From: a virus
Reading direction: 5' to 3' (one strand)
DNA length: 64,000 nt
Virus record (IMG/VR): IMGVR_UViG_3300043419_000731
Location: 56,466 to 120,465 of that record
Of the stretch, positions 38,175 to 47,574 are shown piece by piece. The notes under the pieces are model-generated. The model was given only the letters and a program-made list of their open reading frames with translations. It did no database searches and had not been told where the DNA came from. Position 1 is the stretch's first letter. Every line of letters begins with the position of its first letter. Position numbers and translations under genes: made by a program.

Positions 38175-38935
38175 AAAATGGAATGATTGATGTAATAGAT
38201 CCTGATAAGTTTATTATTTTACAGGATGAGGTTGTACCAGAAGAAAAAGCTGGGGTGCTAGGCGTTTATACAAATAAGATAGTTGAGATCCCAAACTTTA
38301 TTGACCCAGAAGTTGTTCCAAAGATGATTAACTTTTTTGAAAATTGCGACGTAGACTGGGGAGATATTGCATTTTATGGATCTTCAGGCAAAGGTATTTT
38401 AACTGATGCCACCACAATGGAAAAGTTTGGATTGCCAGATGGATTCTTTGATAAACTAAAAGACAAGTATCAGGAAGCAGTTACAACTGTATTTGGCAGA
38501 GAGGTAAGAGCAAATACTTCTCATGCACAGAAATGGGATGTGGGAGGATTTGCATCACCACACTCAGACAATTCAAATAATGAAGGAAAACCAAATGCAT
38601 TTGAGATTAATAAATACGTAGGCATTTTATATCTAAATGATGATTATGAAGGTGGAAATCTTTATTTCTGTGACAAAGATAAAGAGATGGAGCCATATCT
38701 ATCATTTAAGCCAAATGCATACTCTTACTATGTTTTCCCAGGAGGATATGAAAATATTCATGGAGTTGCTGAGATCACAGCTGGAACGAGATATACAATG
38801 GTTTCATTCTGGGACTTTGCAGATTTAGAATATGACGAAGAGACTCTAGAGCGCTGGAAAGAAGAAGAGCGCCAGGTTAGAGTTGAGCAGGCCGCACAGA
38901 AAGAAGAGTGGGAAAAGGGTAACAAGTATGCCTAA
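38171..38935 (+). CDS. 2OG-Fe(II) oxygenase, array member 6
   Basis: 254 residues. FASPHSDNSNN (H-x-D), GILYLNDDYEGGNLYFCDKD (core), YENIHGVAEI (distal His), AGTRYTMVSFWDF (Arg). Ends in a charged helix. Overlaps the next gene by 8 nt. Confidence 0.82.
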   Translation: MKNGMIDVIDPDKFIILQDEVVPEEKAGVLGVYTNKIVEIPNFIDPEVVPKMINFFENCDVDWGDIAFYGSSGKGILTDATTMEKFGLPDGFFDKLKDKYQEAVTTVFGREVRANTSHAQKWDVGGFASPHSDNSNNEGKPNAFEINKYVGILYLNDDYEGGNLYFCDKDKEMEPYLSFKPNAYSYYVFPGGYENIHGVAEITAGTRYTMVSFWDFADLEYDEETLERWKEEERQVRVEQAAQKEEWEKGNKYA

Positions 38936-39524
38936 CCTTGAAAAGTTTGGCAAGATTCATTATTACAAAAATGTAATTGCTGATCCCGCATCTTTAATAG
39001 ATTTAATTGAAACATTAGACGAAGAGTTAACAGACGATACATCTATCCCAAAATGGCAAGAGTGGTCAGCAAGTGGAGATATCCCATATGTATTTGGATA
39101 TCAAAAAAGATTTAAGGATGGCGTAGATACTGACGATAATCCCAAAATACGTGAGATAAACAATATTTTAAAAGAAGCAATAATAGAATCATCAAATGAC
39201 TATGCCAACATTTATCAGGCAGAGCTAGGCATGCTTATGCCAATATCTGTTAGCAAATATTCTACAACAAAATCCATGGGGCCACATGTAGATGATTATG
39301 GAAATGAAGATAATCCAAACATTTCAGTTGTTCTTTATCTTAACGATGATTATGAAGGCGGAGAGCTTTACTTTAAAGATCAGGATGTAAAGATAAAGCC
39401 AGAGGCTGGGAGTATAGTAATTTTCCCATCTATTGAGCCTTATTATCACGAATCCCTACCAGTTGTTTCTGGCACAAAGTATATGTGTCCAGGATTCTGG
39501 CGTAAAACTAACAAGGTGGTATAA
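38928..39524 (+). CDS. 2OG-Fe(II) oxygenase, array member 7
   Basis: 198 residues. The start MPNLEKFGKI at 38928 is chosen because AAGGG lies 6-7 nt upstream; the frame opens further upstream inside member 6. MGPHVDDYGNED (H-x-D), VVLYLNDDYEGGELYF (core), YYHESLPVV (distal His), SGTKYMCPGFW (Lys). Shortest member. The collagen-like fibre starts 7 nt downstream. Confidence 0.82.
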   Translation: MPNLEKFGKIHYYKNVIADPASLIDLIETLDEELTDDTSIPKWQEWSASGDIPYVFGYQKRFKDGVDTDDNPKIREINNILKEAIIESSNDYANIYQAELGMLMPISVSKYSTTKSMGPHVDDYGNEDNPNISVVLYLNDDYEGGELYFKDQDVKIKPEAGSIVIFPSIEPYYHESLPVVSGTKYMCPGFWRKTNKVV

Positions 39525-39525
39525 T
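39520..39525 (+). promoter_or_regulatory. -10 box for a leaderless gene
   Basis: TATAAT preceded by TGG, exactly 6 nt before the ATG at 39532, overlapping the stop codon of oxygenase 7. Confidence 0.65.
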
Positions 39526-39531
39526 TAAAAA

Positions 39532-40749
39532 ATGAGTACAACAGGTAAAGGCTTTCATTATCCAGTCTACACAGACACTCCAGACGTCCCTAGAGACCTA
39601 GAGCAGCTAGCAAGAGACGTAGACGCATATCTTGATGCCCATCCAGGCCCACAAGGTGAACAGGGTCCTGCAGCAACAGTAGCAGTTGGAACTGTTGAGG
39701 TTTTGCCACCAGGATCAACGCCAGAGGTTATTAATGTTGGAAACTCAAATGATGCAGTATTTAACTTTAAGATTCCCAGAGGAGTAGATGGGGTTCTTGG
39801 AGGACCTGGACCTGCGAATGAACTTTCTATAAATCCTACAATTACAGGAGAAGCTGGTACGCAGGCAAGCGTTGTTATATCGGGAACTGCTCCATCACAA
39901 ACTTTAACATTTACAATTCCAAAAGGCGACAAAGGTGAGACTGGCGCAAAAGGAGACAAAGGAGATACTGGAGAGCAAGGTCCAGCTGCCGCAACAATAT
40001 CTGTATCACCAACAACTGTAACAGGAGCCCCTGGAACAAATGCATCCGTTACAAATTCTGGCACATCAAGTGCTGTTGTTTTAAACTTTACAATTCCTAG
40101 AGGCGCAACAGGAGCAACAGGAGCAGCTGGCGCAGATGGCGCTCAAGGTCCTGCAGGAGCAGATGGTGTAACACCATCACTTGATCCTTTAACTCAAGTA
40201 ATAAGCTTAAACGTTCCAAATGGTGCAGGAGACGGAGTTAACTCACATTGGTACCCATTAGCATCTGGATCCTATTCTTTAGGAAAAGATGCTACAAGCG
40301 GTACAGCAAGATACTGGAGAGATGTTTTTGCAACAGGAACAGTTAGAGCCGCATCTGTCATCGCATCTGGAAATATGTATATCAATACATCAACTATTGT
40401 AACTTCAGATCAAAATTTAAAAAACAATATTAACACTTCTGACTTAGGTCTTGATTTTATTAATTCATTAAATCCAGTAAGCTATAAGTATAATGTTGGC
40501 GGGATAGACTATGTTCTTAACAATGATGGAACACATACAGAAGTTGAAGTCCCTGGAACTAGAACACACTACGGCTTAATTGCACAAGAAGTAAAGCAAG
40601 CACTAGATGAAGCTGGAGTAGAAGATTTTGGCGGATGGGTACAGCAAGAAGATAATACTCAGGCATTAAGATATGAAGAGTTTATATCTCCACTAATTAA
40701 AGCGGTACAAGAACTTACAGCGAGAGTTAAAGCACTAGAAGAGGCGTAA
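39532..40749 (+). CDS. collagen-like fibre with S74 intramolecular chaperone
   Basis: 405 residues. Three Gly-x-y blocks: GPQGEQGPA (about 39-47), KGDKGETGAKGDKGDTGEQG (about 136-155) and GATGATGAAGADGAQGPAGA (about 190-209), separated by beta-rich segments. The C-terminus, from TSDQNLKNNI (Ser-Asp and Lys of the catalytic dyad) through HYGLIAQEV to the coiled end, is the S74 (endosialidase-type) chaperone that trimerises fibres and then cuts itself off. Collagen-like triple helices are substrates of prolyl hydroxylases in other systems, and seven such genes lie just upstream. Confidence 0.85.
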   Translation: MSTTGKGFHYPVYTDTPDVPRDLEQLARDVDAYLDAHPGPQGEQGPAATVAVGTVEVLPPGSTPEVINVGNSNDAVFNFKIPRGVDGVLGGPGPANELSINPTITGEAGTQASVVISGTAPSQTLTFTIPKGDKGETGAKGDKGDTGEQGPAAATISVSPTTVTGAPGTNASVTNSGTSSAVVLNFTIPRGATGATGAAGADGAQGPAGADGVTPSLDPLTQVISLNVPNGAGDGVNSHWYPLASGSYSLGKDATSGTARYWRDVFATGTVRAASVIASGNMYINTSTIVTSDQNLKNNINTSDLGLDFINSLNPVSYKYNVGGIDYVLNNDGTHTEVEVPGTRTHYGLIAQEVKQALDEAGVEDFGGWVQQEDNTQALRYEEFISPLIKAVQELTARVKALEEA

Positions 40750-40752
40750 GAC

Positions 40753-42564
40753 ATGTCATATAAATACACAGTCTTACAAGATAAGCCAACATCGTTTTAC
40801 ATGCTTGATGAAATTAGATCAGGTACGATTGGAAATTACACAAACTTATTGTCTAGATTTGCCACATATCAGGATCTAAAAGACAATGGAGTTTCATACT
40901 CAGCAATAAGCGGTTTGCCAATATATGATTATTCAGGCAATGCAAATGATGGGTATGCAATTAATGCCTCTAACAAAGAATTGATGCCCATCGTGACTGG
41001 TACAGTGAGAGGAACTGAAATCCTTGCAGATACTGAAATAGCTTTTAAAGCCCCAGGTATTGCAACAAAGTATTACGCAGATAATTCTTTTGCTATCGAG
41101 ATGTGGGTAAAGCTCCCAGGCAAATCTAGCTCTTCACAGATGCTTCTAGGAGATATAGACCTTGGCTTCGGAATATTTTATGAGGGATCAAATGTTGTAT
41201 TCCGAATAGGAGATAATGAGTGCTTTTATAAGGTTTCAGATAGAGAAGCAATTTACATAGTAGCTCAATTCTCTTCAAATAAAATGTGGCTAACTATAAA
41301 TGGAATAGAGGTTGACTCCGTATCTCTAGATGGATATAAGTTTCAAAATAGTAGCATAAGCTTTAAGATTGGCCCAGCTATAAACAAATTCTTTGTTGAT
41401 GCTGTTGGTTTTTATAGATTTAATTTATCTGCTGGCCAGATCAACAAGCATTACCTAGAAGGAACTAAAGAGATTAATTACTCACAAATAGTTTCTGCAG
41501 ACAATGGTTATCTATTTAGCATTAACGCTTCAAGAATTAAGCCTACACTAAAGTACTCTTATCCAGAATCTAAGTCTTGGGATGAGCTAGCAGATGAAGG
41601 AATATCAGTTTCGCAAGACAAGAAGTATCTTTATTTTGAAAAAACAACAGAACCAGCAACTGCATCTTTTGAATTTATTGATGAGCTTTTTGTCCCAAGC
41701 CATCTTGGAATAACAACTTCTCAAATATATTGGGATGAGGATACGGCGGGGACAAGAGTTTATGTTAGCTCAGACAACTCATCTTGGCAAGAATGTATCA
41801 ATGGATCACCAATGCCTCTATTTAATAAAAATGACGACCTTATATCAGATGTTATATATATAAAGGTTGTGCTGTCATCTACAGATACATCAAAAGACTT
41901 TACAAGACTAAGCTCTTTAAGAATTAACTTATTTAAGAACAAAGATGTATATTCAGATAATTATGGATATACTATATCATCTGACTATGATTATGGAATT
42001 CCAGAATTCAATAACAGAATACTTTTGTGCAACAGATATAATGGAATTAAAATGTACGACGGGCATGGGTTTTCTATAAATGCTGGAATGTCGACAAAAA
42101 CTATTGAGCTTATTTATACCCCAGGATCTGGAGAAAATGTGCTTTTCTCAACACCATCCTCATCATACGAGTGGACTTCTGGTGGGGCAATAACAAAGTC
42201 GGGGATATCAGAGATATATGTAAACGGTATAGATCGATACAGCTCTACAAATATTAACGATTTCCTTGTTGAAGGACTCCCCCATCATATAGTGATAGTG
42301 TTAGATTCACCACAATCCTCTGGAGTAAAGATAAATCAAAATCAGGGTGACACCAAGTCTGGCCAAGACCAGCTGTATAGCAATATTGCAATATATGATT
42401 ATGAGCTTTTGTCTCATCAAATAGATAAACATTATAAGCTTTATACGGACAACATAGTGAATCTAGTAGACGACACTTCCTTTACTATATCCGAAGGCAC
42501 AACAGGTAACGATTCTACTGCGTTTGTAGTGTTTTCTGTACAGCCAGATGCTATAAGTGTCTAA
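40753..42564 (+). CDS. LamG/concanavalin-like carbohydrate-binding appendage protein
   Basis: 603 residues. SGNANDGYAINASNKEL and FAIEMWVKLPGKSSSSQMLLGD are typical of LamG/concanavalin-like jelly rolls; two such domains are likely (about 30-230 and 400-580, with GFSINAGMSTKTIELIYTPG). Glycan binding at the cell surface is inferred. It follows the collagen-like fibre by 3 nt and ends the oxygenase/fibre block. Confidence 0.65.
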   Translation: MSYKYTVLQDKPTSFYMLDEIRSGTIGNYTNLLSRFATYQDLKDNGVSYSAISGLPIYDYSGNANDGYAINASNKELMPIVTGTVRGTEILADTEIAFKAPGIATKYYADNSFAIEMWVKLPGKSSSSQMLLGDIDLGFGIFYEGSNVVFRIGDNECFYKVSDREAIYIVAQFSSNKMWLTINGIEVDSVSLDGYKFQNSSISFKIGPAINKFFVDAVGFYRFNLSAGQINKHYLEGTKEINYSQIVSADNGYLFSINASRIKPTLKYSYPESKSWDELADEGISVSQDKKYLYFEKTTEPATASFEFIDELFVPSHLGITTSQIYWDEDTAGTRVYVSSDNSSWQECINGSPMPLFNKNDDLISDVIYIKVVLSSTDTSKDFTRLSSLRINLFKNKDVYSDNYGYTISSDYDYGIPEFNNRILLCNRYNGIKMYDGHGFSINAGMSTKTIELIYTPGSGENVLFSTPSSSYEWTSGGAITKSGISEIYVNGIDRYSSTNINDFLVEGLPHHIVIVLDSPQSSGVKINQNQGDTKSGQDQLYSNIAIYDYELLSHQIDKHYKLYTDNIVNLVDDTSFTISEGTTGNDSTAFVVFSVQPDAISV

Positions 42565-42627
42565 TATCTGACAACACTCTGACAAAAATCTGGACTTTAG
42601 CATCAACTAATGGTATGATTATGGTCT

Positions 42628-42966
42628 ATGGATATCTTAAACAAAAACACGAGAATCATTGAAGAGACCACACTAGGCATATATGTGTGGGAAATGCCTG
42701 ACGGCAGATGGATTGGAGACGACGATGGCAATTTTCTTTCGATCACGTCAAAAAAAGGCAATAGATCCAGAATCGATGCTTTGGCTAGAGAAGTTCGCTC
42801 ATACGGTATATATGAGGGCAATCCCAAGTTCCTTTCAGGGCGTAGAAAAATTGACGACGAAGAATTTGAACATCAGAATGAAAGACTCAAATGGGGATTA
42901 ACACCAGATCCTTTGGATATTGGAGTGTATAAGGACTCGATGTTGAGAAATGGGGCGGTACAGTGA
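42628..42966 (+). CDS. hypothetical protein upstream of the portal
   Basis: 112 residues, MDILNKNTRIIEETTLGIYVW.... IYVWEMPDGRWIGDDDGNFL is beta-rich; the end overlaps the portal start. A TG-extended TATGAT lies 8 nt before the ATG. Function unknown; a head-related role fits its position. Confidence 0.6.
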   Translation: MDILNKNTRIIEETTLGIYVWEMPDGRWIGDDDGNFLSITSKKGNRSRIDALAREVRSYGIYEGNPKFLSGRRKIDDEEFEHQNERLKWGLTPDPLDIGVYKDSMLRNGAVQ

Positions 42967-44555
42967 CAAGAAGAGTTGAGTTTATGGAAGATGAAATCGA
43001 TAGCGTAAATACAATCGATATATCTAACACAGCAGATTGGTTTCACTTTCAAAAAGCAGAAGAGCACGATGACCCATTTAAGATAGGCATCGATGACATA
43101 AAGAAGCTAAGAGGTCTAGGAGCTAACTTTAAGAGAAAGATTAACCGTGATTTCTCAAAAGCCTTCGTAGGCACTGGCGGAACTGCAACTCAGCAAAACT
43201 TATTACAGCAAGCAATTAGCGGCTATGCTTTATTTGATTTAGTTGAACCTACTTATAACTTAGAATATCTTTCAAAGATTTATGAAATATCAACATACAA
43301 CTATGCAGCAATTAATGCAAAAGTTTCTAACATTGTTGGCTTAGGGTATACATTTACAGAAACTGATAAAGCTAAAGATGCAATGGATGCTATCACAGAT
43401 TCAAAGCAGTTAGATAGAGCTCGTGCAAAGATTGAAAGAATTAAAACTCAGCTAGATAGATGGCTTGATGACTGCAACGAAGAAGAGTCATTTACTGAGA
43501 CCCTAATAAAGGCCTACACAGACCTTGAGGCGACAGGAAACGGATACATTGAGATTGGTCGTACAACAGCGGGAGATATCGGCTATATCGGCCACATACC
43601 AGCTAAGACAATGCGTGTACGTCGCTACCGTGACGGATTTATTCAGTTGCTATACGGCAAGGCCGTATTCTTTAGAAACTTTGGCGATCTAGAAACACCA
43701 AGCCCAATTGCTGGGCAAGAAGAGCGACCAAATGAGATCATTCATTTGAAGAAGTACACTCCGATGAATAACTATTATGGAGTCCCAGACATTATTGCAG
43801 CTCAGCAAGCTTTGGCTGGAAATGAATTTGCTGGAAGATACAACCTTGATTACTTTGAAAACAAGGCGGTCCCAAGATATATCATTACAGTTAAGGGTGC
43901 AAAGCTTTCTCCAGAATCAGAAAGAAAGCTTCTTGAATTTTTCCAGGTCGGATTGAAGGGTAAGAACCACAGATCCCTTTACATTCCATTGCCAGCAGAT
44001 ACACCAGATTCAAAGACCGAATTTAAGATGGAGCCAATTGAGGCTGGAGAGCAAGAGTCTTCATTTAATATTTATCGTAAAACAAATAGAGATGAAATCC
44101 TTCTTGCTCACAGAGTTCCTATTAATAAAATTGGAACTCCAGAAGGTGTAAACCTTGCCGTTGCTCGTGATGCCGATAAGACATTTAAAGAGCAGGTTTG
44201 CCGACCAGCACAGGATAGACTTGAAAAGAAATTAAATTATATTATTGCAGAAAAGACAGATGTCCTACAGCTTAAATTTAATGAGCTTAGCCTGACTGAT
44301 GAATTAACTCAAAGCCAGATCGATGAGATTTATTTGAGAATGCAGGTTATTACCCCTAATGAAGTTCGTCTAAGAAAGAATATGACGACAATTGAGGGTG
44401 GGGATGAAGTAGTAGAATTAAAGCCTCAGCAGGCTGCCGATCAACAAGCCAAGTCTACTGGTAATAGAACCAGAGACCAAGAACGTGCCAAGAATGCTCC
44501 AGATAAAACTGGTGAGGGCAGAAATGCTAAGGGCGATGGTCCAAAAGTCAAATAA
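42963..44555 (+). CDS. portal protein (PBSX-like)
   Basis: 530 residues from GTG. The central segment (HIPAKTMRVRRYRDGFIQLL ... DIIAAQQALAGNEFAGRYNL ... HRVPINKIGTPEGVNLA) has the pattern of PBSX-type portal proteins. It forms the dodecameric ring at the capsid vertex through which DNA passes. Followed by protease and capsid genes, as expected. The C-terminus is charged and Gln-rich. Confidence 0.85.
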   Translation: MTRRVEFMEDEIDSVNTIDISNTADWFHFQKAEEHDDPFKIGIDDIKKLRGLGANFKRKINRDFSKAFVGTGGTATQQNLLQQAISGYALFDLVEPTYNLEYLSKIYEISTYNYAAINAKVSNIVGLGYTFTETDKAKDAMDAITDSKQLDRARAKIERIKTQLDRWLDDCNEEESFTETLIKAYTDLEATGNGYIEIGRTTAGDIGYIGHIPAKTMRVRRYRDGFIQLLYGKAVFFRNFGDLETPSPIAGQEERPNEIIHLKKYTPMNNYYGVPDIIAAQQALAGNEFAGRYNLDYFENKAVPRYIITVKGAKLSPESERKLLEFFQVGLKGKNHRSLYIPLPADTPDSKTEFKMEPIEAGEQESSFNIYRKTNRDEILLAHRVPINKIGTPEGVNLAVARDADKTFKEQVCRPAQDRLEKKLNYIIAEKTDVLQLKFNELSLTDELTQSQIDEIYLRMQVITPNEVRLRKNMTTIEGGDEVVELKPQQAADQQAKSTGNRTRDQERAKNAPDKTGEGRNAKGDGPKVK

Positions 44556-44608
44556 GTTTAATCAACTGCTATTTGCGTTAGAGTAAATAAAGCATTAAAA
44601 TTAAGCAT

Positions 44609-45991
44609 ATGAACATCGAGAAGTCACACTGGTCTGCAGATGGAGAGAACCTCCATTTATCTGTACCATTCACAAAAGTAAATCGTGAGAACAGAACCGT
44701 ATCAGGTTTTGCTACTCTTGACAACATTGATCAAACAGGCGATGTTGTAACAGCAGAAGCAAGCATCAAGGCGTTTGAGAACTTTAGAGGAAATCTCCGT
44801 GAGATGCATCAGTCAATTGCAGTTGGTAAAGTTGTTTCATTCAAACCAGAAACATACTATGACCAGAAGTCTCAGAATTTTTACAATGGTGTTTATGTAA
44901 CATCATACATTTCAAAGGGTGCACAAGATACTTGGGAAAAAGTTCTTGACGGCACTCTTTCTGGTTTCTCAATCGGCGGAAAGATTAAAGAGTCAGACAA
45001 TGAAGTTAACAAAGCTACAGGACAGCAAGTTCGTTTTATTAAGGACTATGATCTAGTAGAACTTTCAATTGTTGATTCACCAGCAAATGAGCTATGCAAC
45101 ATTTTTTCAATTGAAAAAGTAAACGGCCAAATGGTATACAAGGGTATTGCTACAGAAGTAGTTACAGAAAATATTTTTTACTGCGAAGAAAGTGATTCTG
45201 TTTTTATGTCAACAGAAAAAACTTTTGAGTCACCAGTATCAGGAAAACCAGCCACACTTATTGGTTGGGTGGAGAGCTCAGATATGAACAAATCAAAAGA
45301 GATAAATAGAATTCTTGCTTCATTTAAGAAGTCAAGATTACCGTTGCCTGAAACACAATTAGCAAAACAGGCAAACGTAGAAGGAGGTAATGACATGGAA
45401 AAACTTAATGTAGGCAAAGAAGCTGAAGTAGTTGCAGAAGCAACCGTAGAAGCTCCAGCTGAAGTTACTCCAGAAGTTGAGACACCAGCTGAAGAGGCAC
45501 CAGTTGCCGAAGCAGCAGATGAATCAAACGTCAATCTTTTTGACAAATCATCAGATGTTGCAGAAGTTGCAGCAGAAGATACCTCTGCCGACAACGTTGA
45601 AAAAGCAGCCGAAGCAGTAGAAGTTATGGTTGATGAACCTGATTTTGCAAAAATGTTAGGCGACCTAAAAGGCTTTTTCTCTGAAACATTAACAAAGGCA
45701 ACCGAAGCAAATGCACTGCAGGTCACAGAAATTAAGACATCTGTAGAAGCATTCAGCAAGAACGTCGATGCTAGAATTTTAGAGTTGGCAGAAAAGCACA
45801 GCGCACTTAGTGATGCTGTTGCAGAAATCAAGGGCACCATCGATGGTGTTCAAAAGCGTGTAGATGCCGTAGAAGGCGATACAGCAATTAAGAAGTCCTC
45901 TGACCTTGGCGGGTCTGAGGTATTTACCAAATCAAAATCAAAATGGTCAGGAGCTTTCCTCGGTTCCGTAAATGAAATCTTTTCAAATTAA
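44609..45991 (+). CDS. prohead protease (S78/XkdF-like) fused to scaffold
   Basis: 460 residues. The N-terminal 170 residues are the protease: REMHQ (His67), GTLSGFSIGG (Ser121) and the ELSIVDSPANELC block match S78/XkdF-type prohead proteases. The region 262-460 is acidic, Ala/Glu-rich and coiled, as expected for scaffold. The protease matures the capsid after assembly. The scaffold part also has its own start at 45395. Confidence 0.82.
   Translation: MNIEKSHWSADGENLHLSVPFTKVNRENRTVSGFATLDNIDQTGDVVTAEASIKAFENFRGNLREMHQSIAVGKVVSFKPETYYDQKSQNFYNGVYVTSYISKGAQDTWEKVLDGTLSGFSIGGKIKESDNEVNKATGQQVRFIKDYDLVELSIVDSPANELCNIFSIEKVNGQMVYKGIATEVVTENIFYCEESDSVFMSTEKTFESPVSGKPATLIGWVESSDMNKSKEINRILASFKKSRLPLPETQLAKQANVEGGNDMEKLNVGKEAEVVAEATVEAPAEVTPEVETPAEEAPVAEAADESNVNLFDKSSDVAEVAAEDTSADNVEKAAEAVEVMVDEPDFAKMLGDLKGFFSETLTKATEANALQVTEIKTSVEAFSKNVDARILELAEKHSALSDAVAEIKGTIDGVQKRVDAVEGDTAIKKSSDLGGSEVFTKSKSKWSGAFLGSVNEIFSN
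45395..45991 (+). CDS. scaffold protein from internal in-frame start
   Basis: 198 residues starting MEKLNVGKEAEVVAE, in frame within the protease gene. A perfect AAGGAGGT lies 6 nt before this ATG, far stronger than the site of the full-length gene. This is the lambda C/Nu3 arrangement, which gives many scaffold copies and few protease copies. Confidence 0.75.
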   Translation: MEKLNVGKEAEVVAEATVEAPAEVTPEVETPAEEAPVAEAADESNVNLFDKSSDVAEVAAEDTSADNVEKAAEAVEVMVDEPDFAKMLGDLKGFFSETLTKATEANALQVTEIKTSVEAFSKNVDARILELAEKHSALSDAVAEIKGTIDGVQKRVDAVEGDTAIKKSSDLGGSEVFTKSKSKWSGAFLGSVNEIFSN

Positions 45992-46009
45992 GGGTAGGTG
46001 AAATAAAAA

Positions 46010-47059
46010 ATGAGTAATGAATTATTAGAAAAGGCCGCAGCAGCTGGTACAACAGTATCAACTGGTTTTGGCTCATCAACTGGTGGTTCAGGCGTTCACG
46101 TTGCTTCAGAAAATGGCAATGGTGGTCTCCTTAACCCAGAACAATCAGCAAGATTCTTGGACTATATGTTCGATGCTACCGTAATTGGTAAGGTTGCACG
46201 TACTGTCCGAATGAAGGCTGACACAACAGAAATTGATCGTATGTCTATCGGAGAGAAGCTTGTAAAGCTTGCATCTGAAGGCGAGAACACAGCCACAAAC
46301 AGTGGTGTAACATTCTCCAAGATCTCTCTCACAACAAAGAAGCTTCGCATGGATTGGGAACTTTCAACAGAGTCTCTAGAAGACAACATTGAAGGTGCTG
46401 ATCTCGAAGATCACATTGCACGTATGATGGCAACACAGGCAGGAAATGACATCGAAGATGTTATCCTCAACGGTGATACATCACTATCAAGCGATGCACT
46501 ATACAAGTCATTTGATGGCGCAGTTAAGAAGGCTAAGGCTTCAGGCCATGTAGTCGATGCAGCAGGTGCGGGAATTTCTCGTGCTGTATTTAACTCAGCT
46601 CTTAAGGCTCTTCCACGTAAGTACAAGCAGCGTCGTACAGACCTTCGCTTCCTTTCTGGTTCAAACTTGATCCAGGATTACTTATACTCAACATCACAGA
46701 ACATTCAGAACGTTAACCCACAGGATATCGCTTCAGGTATCATCCGTGGAGATGTTCCAGTTCTTGGTGGTCCAGCAGGTTATGTAGCTCCATACGCATT
46801 TGGTATTCCAATCGTTGAAGTTCCATTGCTTCCTGAGACACAAGAAGGTTCATACGCAAATGCAGCGGGCTCACACGGTGATGTCCACTTGACATTCCCA
46901 AATAACGTTGTTATTGGTATTAAGCGTGATGTAACTGTCTATCGCTTCTTCTGGCCACGTAAGGACTCAATCGAGTACACAATGTATACTCGTGTTGGCG
47001 TTCAGATCGAGCAGGCAGACGCTTGGGTAGTTGTAAAGAACGTTAAGGTTGCTTCTTAA
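46010..47059 (+). CDS. major capsid protein
   Basis: 349 residues. Position after protease/scaffold, length and the pattern of an N-terminal disordered arm (Gly/Ser-rich to about 45), a spine helix (EDHIARMMATQAGNDIEDVI) and a C-terminal strand-rich domain fit an HK97-fold capsid. GNDIEDVILNGDTS is typical of such proteins. Followed by a strong terminator. Confidence 0.85.
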   Translation: MSNELLEKAAAAGTTVSTGFGSSTGGSGVHVASENGNGGLLNPEQSARFLDYMFDATVIGKVARTVRMKADTTEIDRMSIGEKLVKLASEGENTATNSGVTFSKISLTTKKLRMDWELSTESLEDNIEGADLEDHIARMMATQAGNDIEDVILNGDTSLSSDALYKSFDGAVKKAKASGHVVDAAGAGISRAVFNSALKALPRKYKQRRTDLRFLSGSNLIQDYLYSTSQNIQNVNPQDIASGIIRGDVPVLGGPAGYVAPYAFGIPIVEVPLLPETQEGSYANAAGSHGDVHLTFPNNVVIGIKRDVTVYRFFWPRKDSIEYTMYTRVGVQIEQADAWVVVKNVKVAS

Positions 47060-47085
47060 TTAATTAAGAATTAAACTACCGAAAG

Positions 47086-47117
47086 GCCCCCAATTAAATT
47101 TGGGGGCTTTTCATTTT
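47086..47117 (+). terminator. intrinsic terminator after the capsid gene
   Basis: GCCCCCAA / TTGGGGGC stem with a short loop, then TTTTCATTTT. Capsid transcripts would end here; a new TATAAT lies 25 nt downstream. Confidence 0.88.
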
Positions 47118-47130
47118 AATTTATCAATGC

Positions 47131-47136
47131 TATAAT
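47131..47136 (+). promoter_or_regulatory. extended -10 promoter
   Basis: TGCTATAAT with a weak TTTTCA 17 nt upstream; AGAGGAG precedes the ATG at 47166. Confidence 0.6.
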
Positions 47137-47165
47137 TAAAGGACCTAGAAAGAGGAGAACTAAAT

Positions 47166-47558
47166 ATGTCATTTGACACATTAACAGTAGCTGAATTAAA
47201 GGAAATCGCAACAGAGTTTGCAGTAGACACAGAAGGTCTAAAGAATAAGAAAGACGTAATTGCTGCCATGGCAGAAGAAGGCGTAACATATTCTGTATAT
47301 CAGAAGACGATGCAGGCAGTTGAAGAAGCAACAGAAGAAATTGAAATTTTGCCAAAGTTTGATCCAAAGGCGCAGGCAGAAGACACGATCTTGGTACGCA
47401 TGACAAGAGAGAACATGAGATACGACATCATGGGGCATACATTTACAAAGACTCATCCCTTTGTAGCAATGTCTGAAGAAGATGCTCAAAAAATCTTTGA
47501 TACAGAGGAGGGTTTTCGTTTAGCCACACCAAAGGAAGTCCAGGACTTCTATAACTAA
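47166..47558 (+). CDS. SAP-like head protein
   Basis: 130 residues. The N-terminal 40 residues (LTVAELKEIATEFAVDTEGL...KKDVIAAMAEEG) have the helix-turn-helix pattern of SAP/HeH domains, often found in the small protein after the phage capsid gene. The rest (FTKTHPFVAMSEEDAQKIFD) is a separate domain. Possibly a head-completion or DNA-binding structural protein. Confidence 0.65.
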   Translation: MSFDTLTVAELKEIATEFAVDTEGLKNKKDVIAAMAEEGVTYSVYQKTMQAVEEATEEIEILPKFDPKAQAEDTILVRMTRENMRYDIMGHTFTKTHPFVAMSEEDAQKIFDTEEGFRLATPKEVQDFYN

Positions 47559-47574
47559 ACGTTAACATAAGTTA

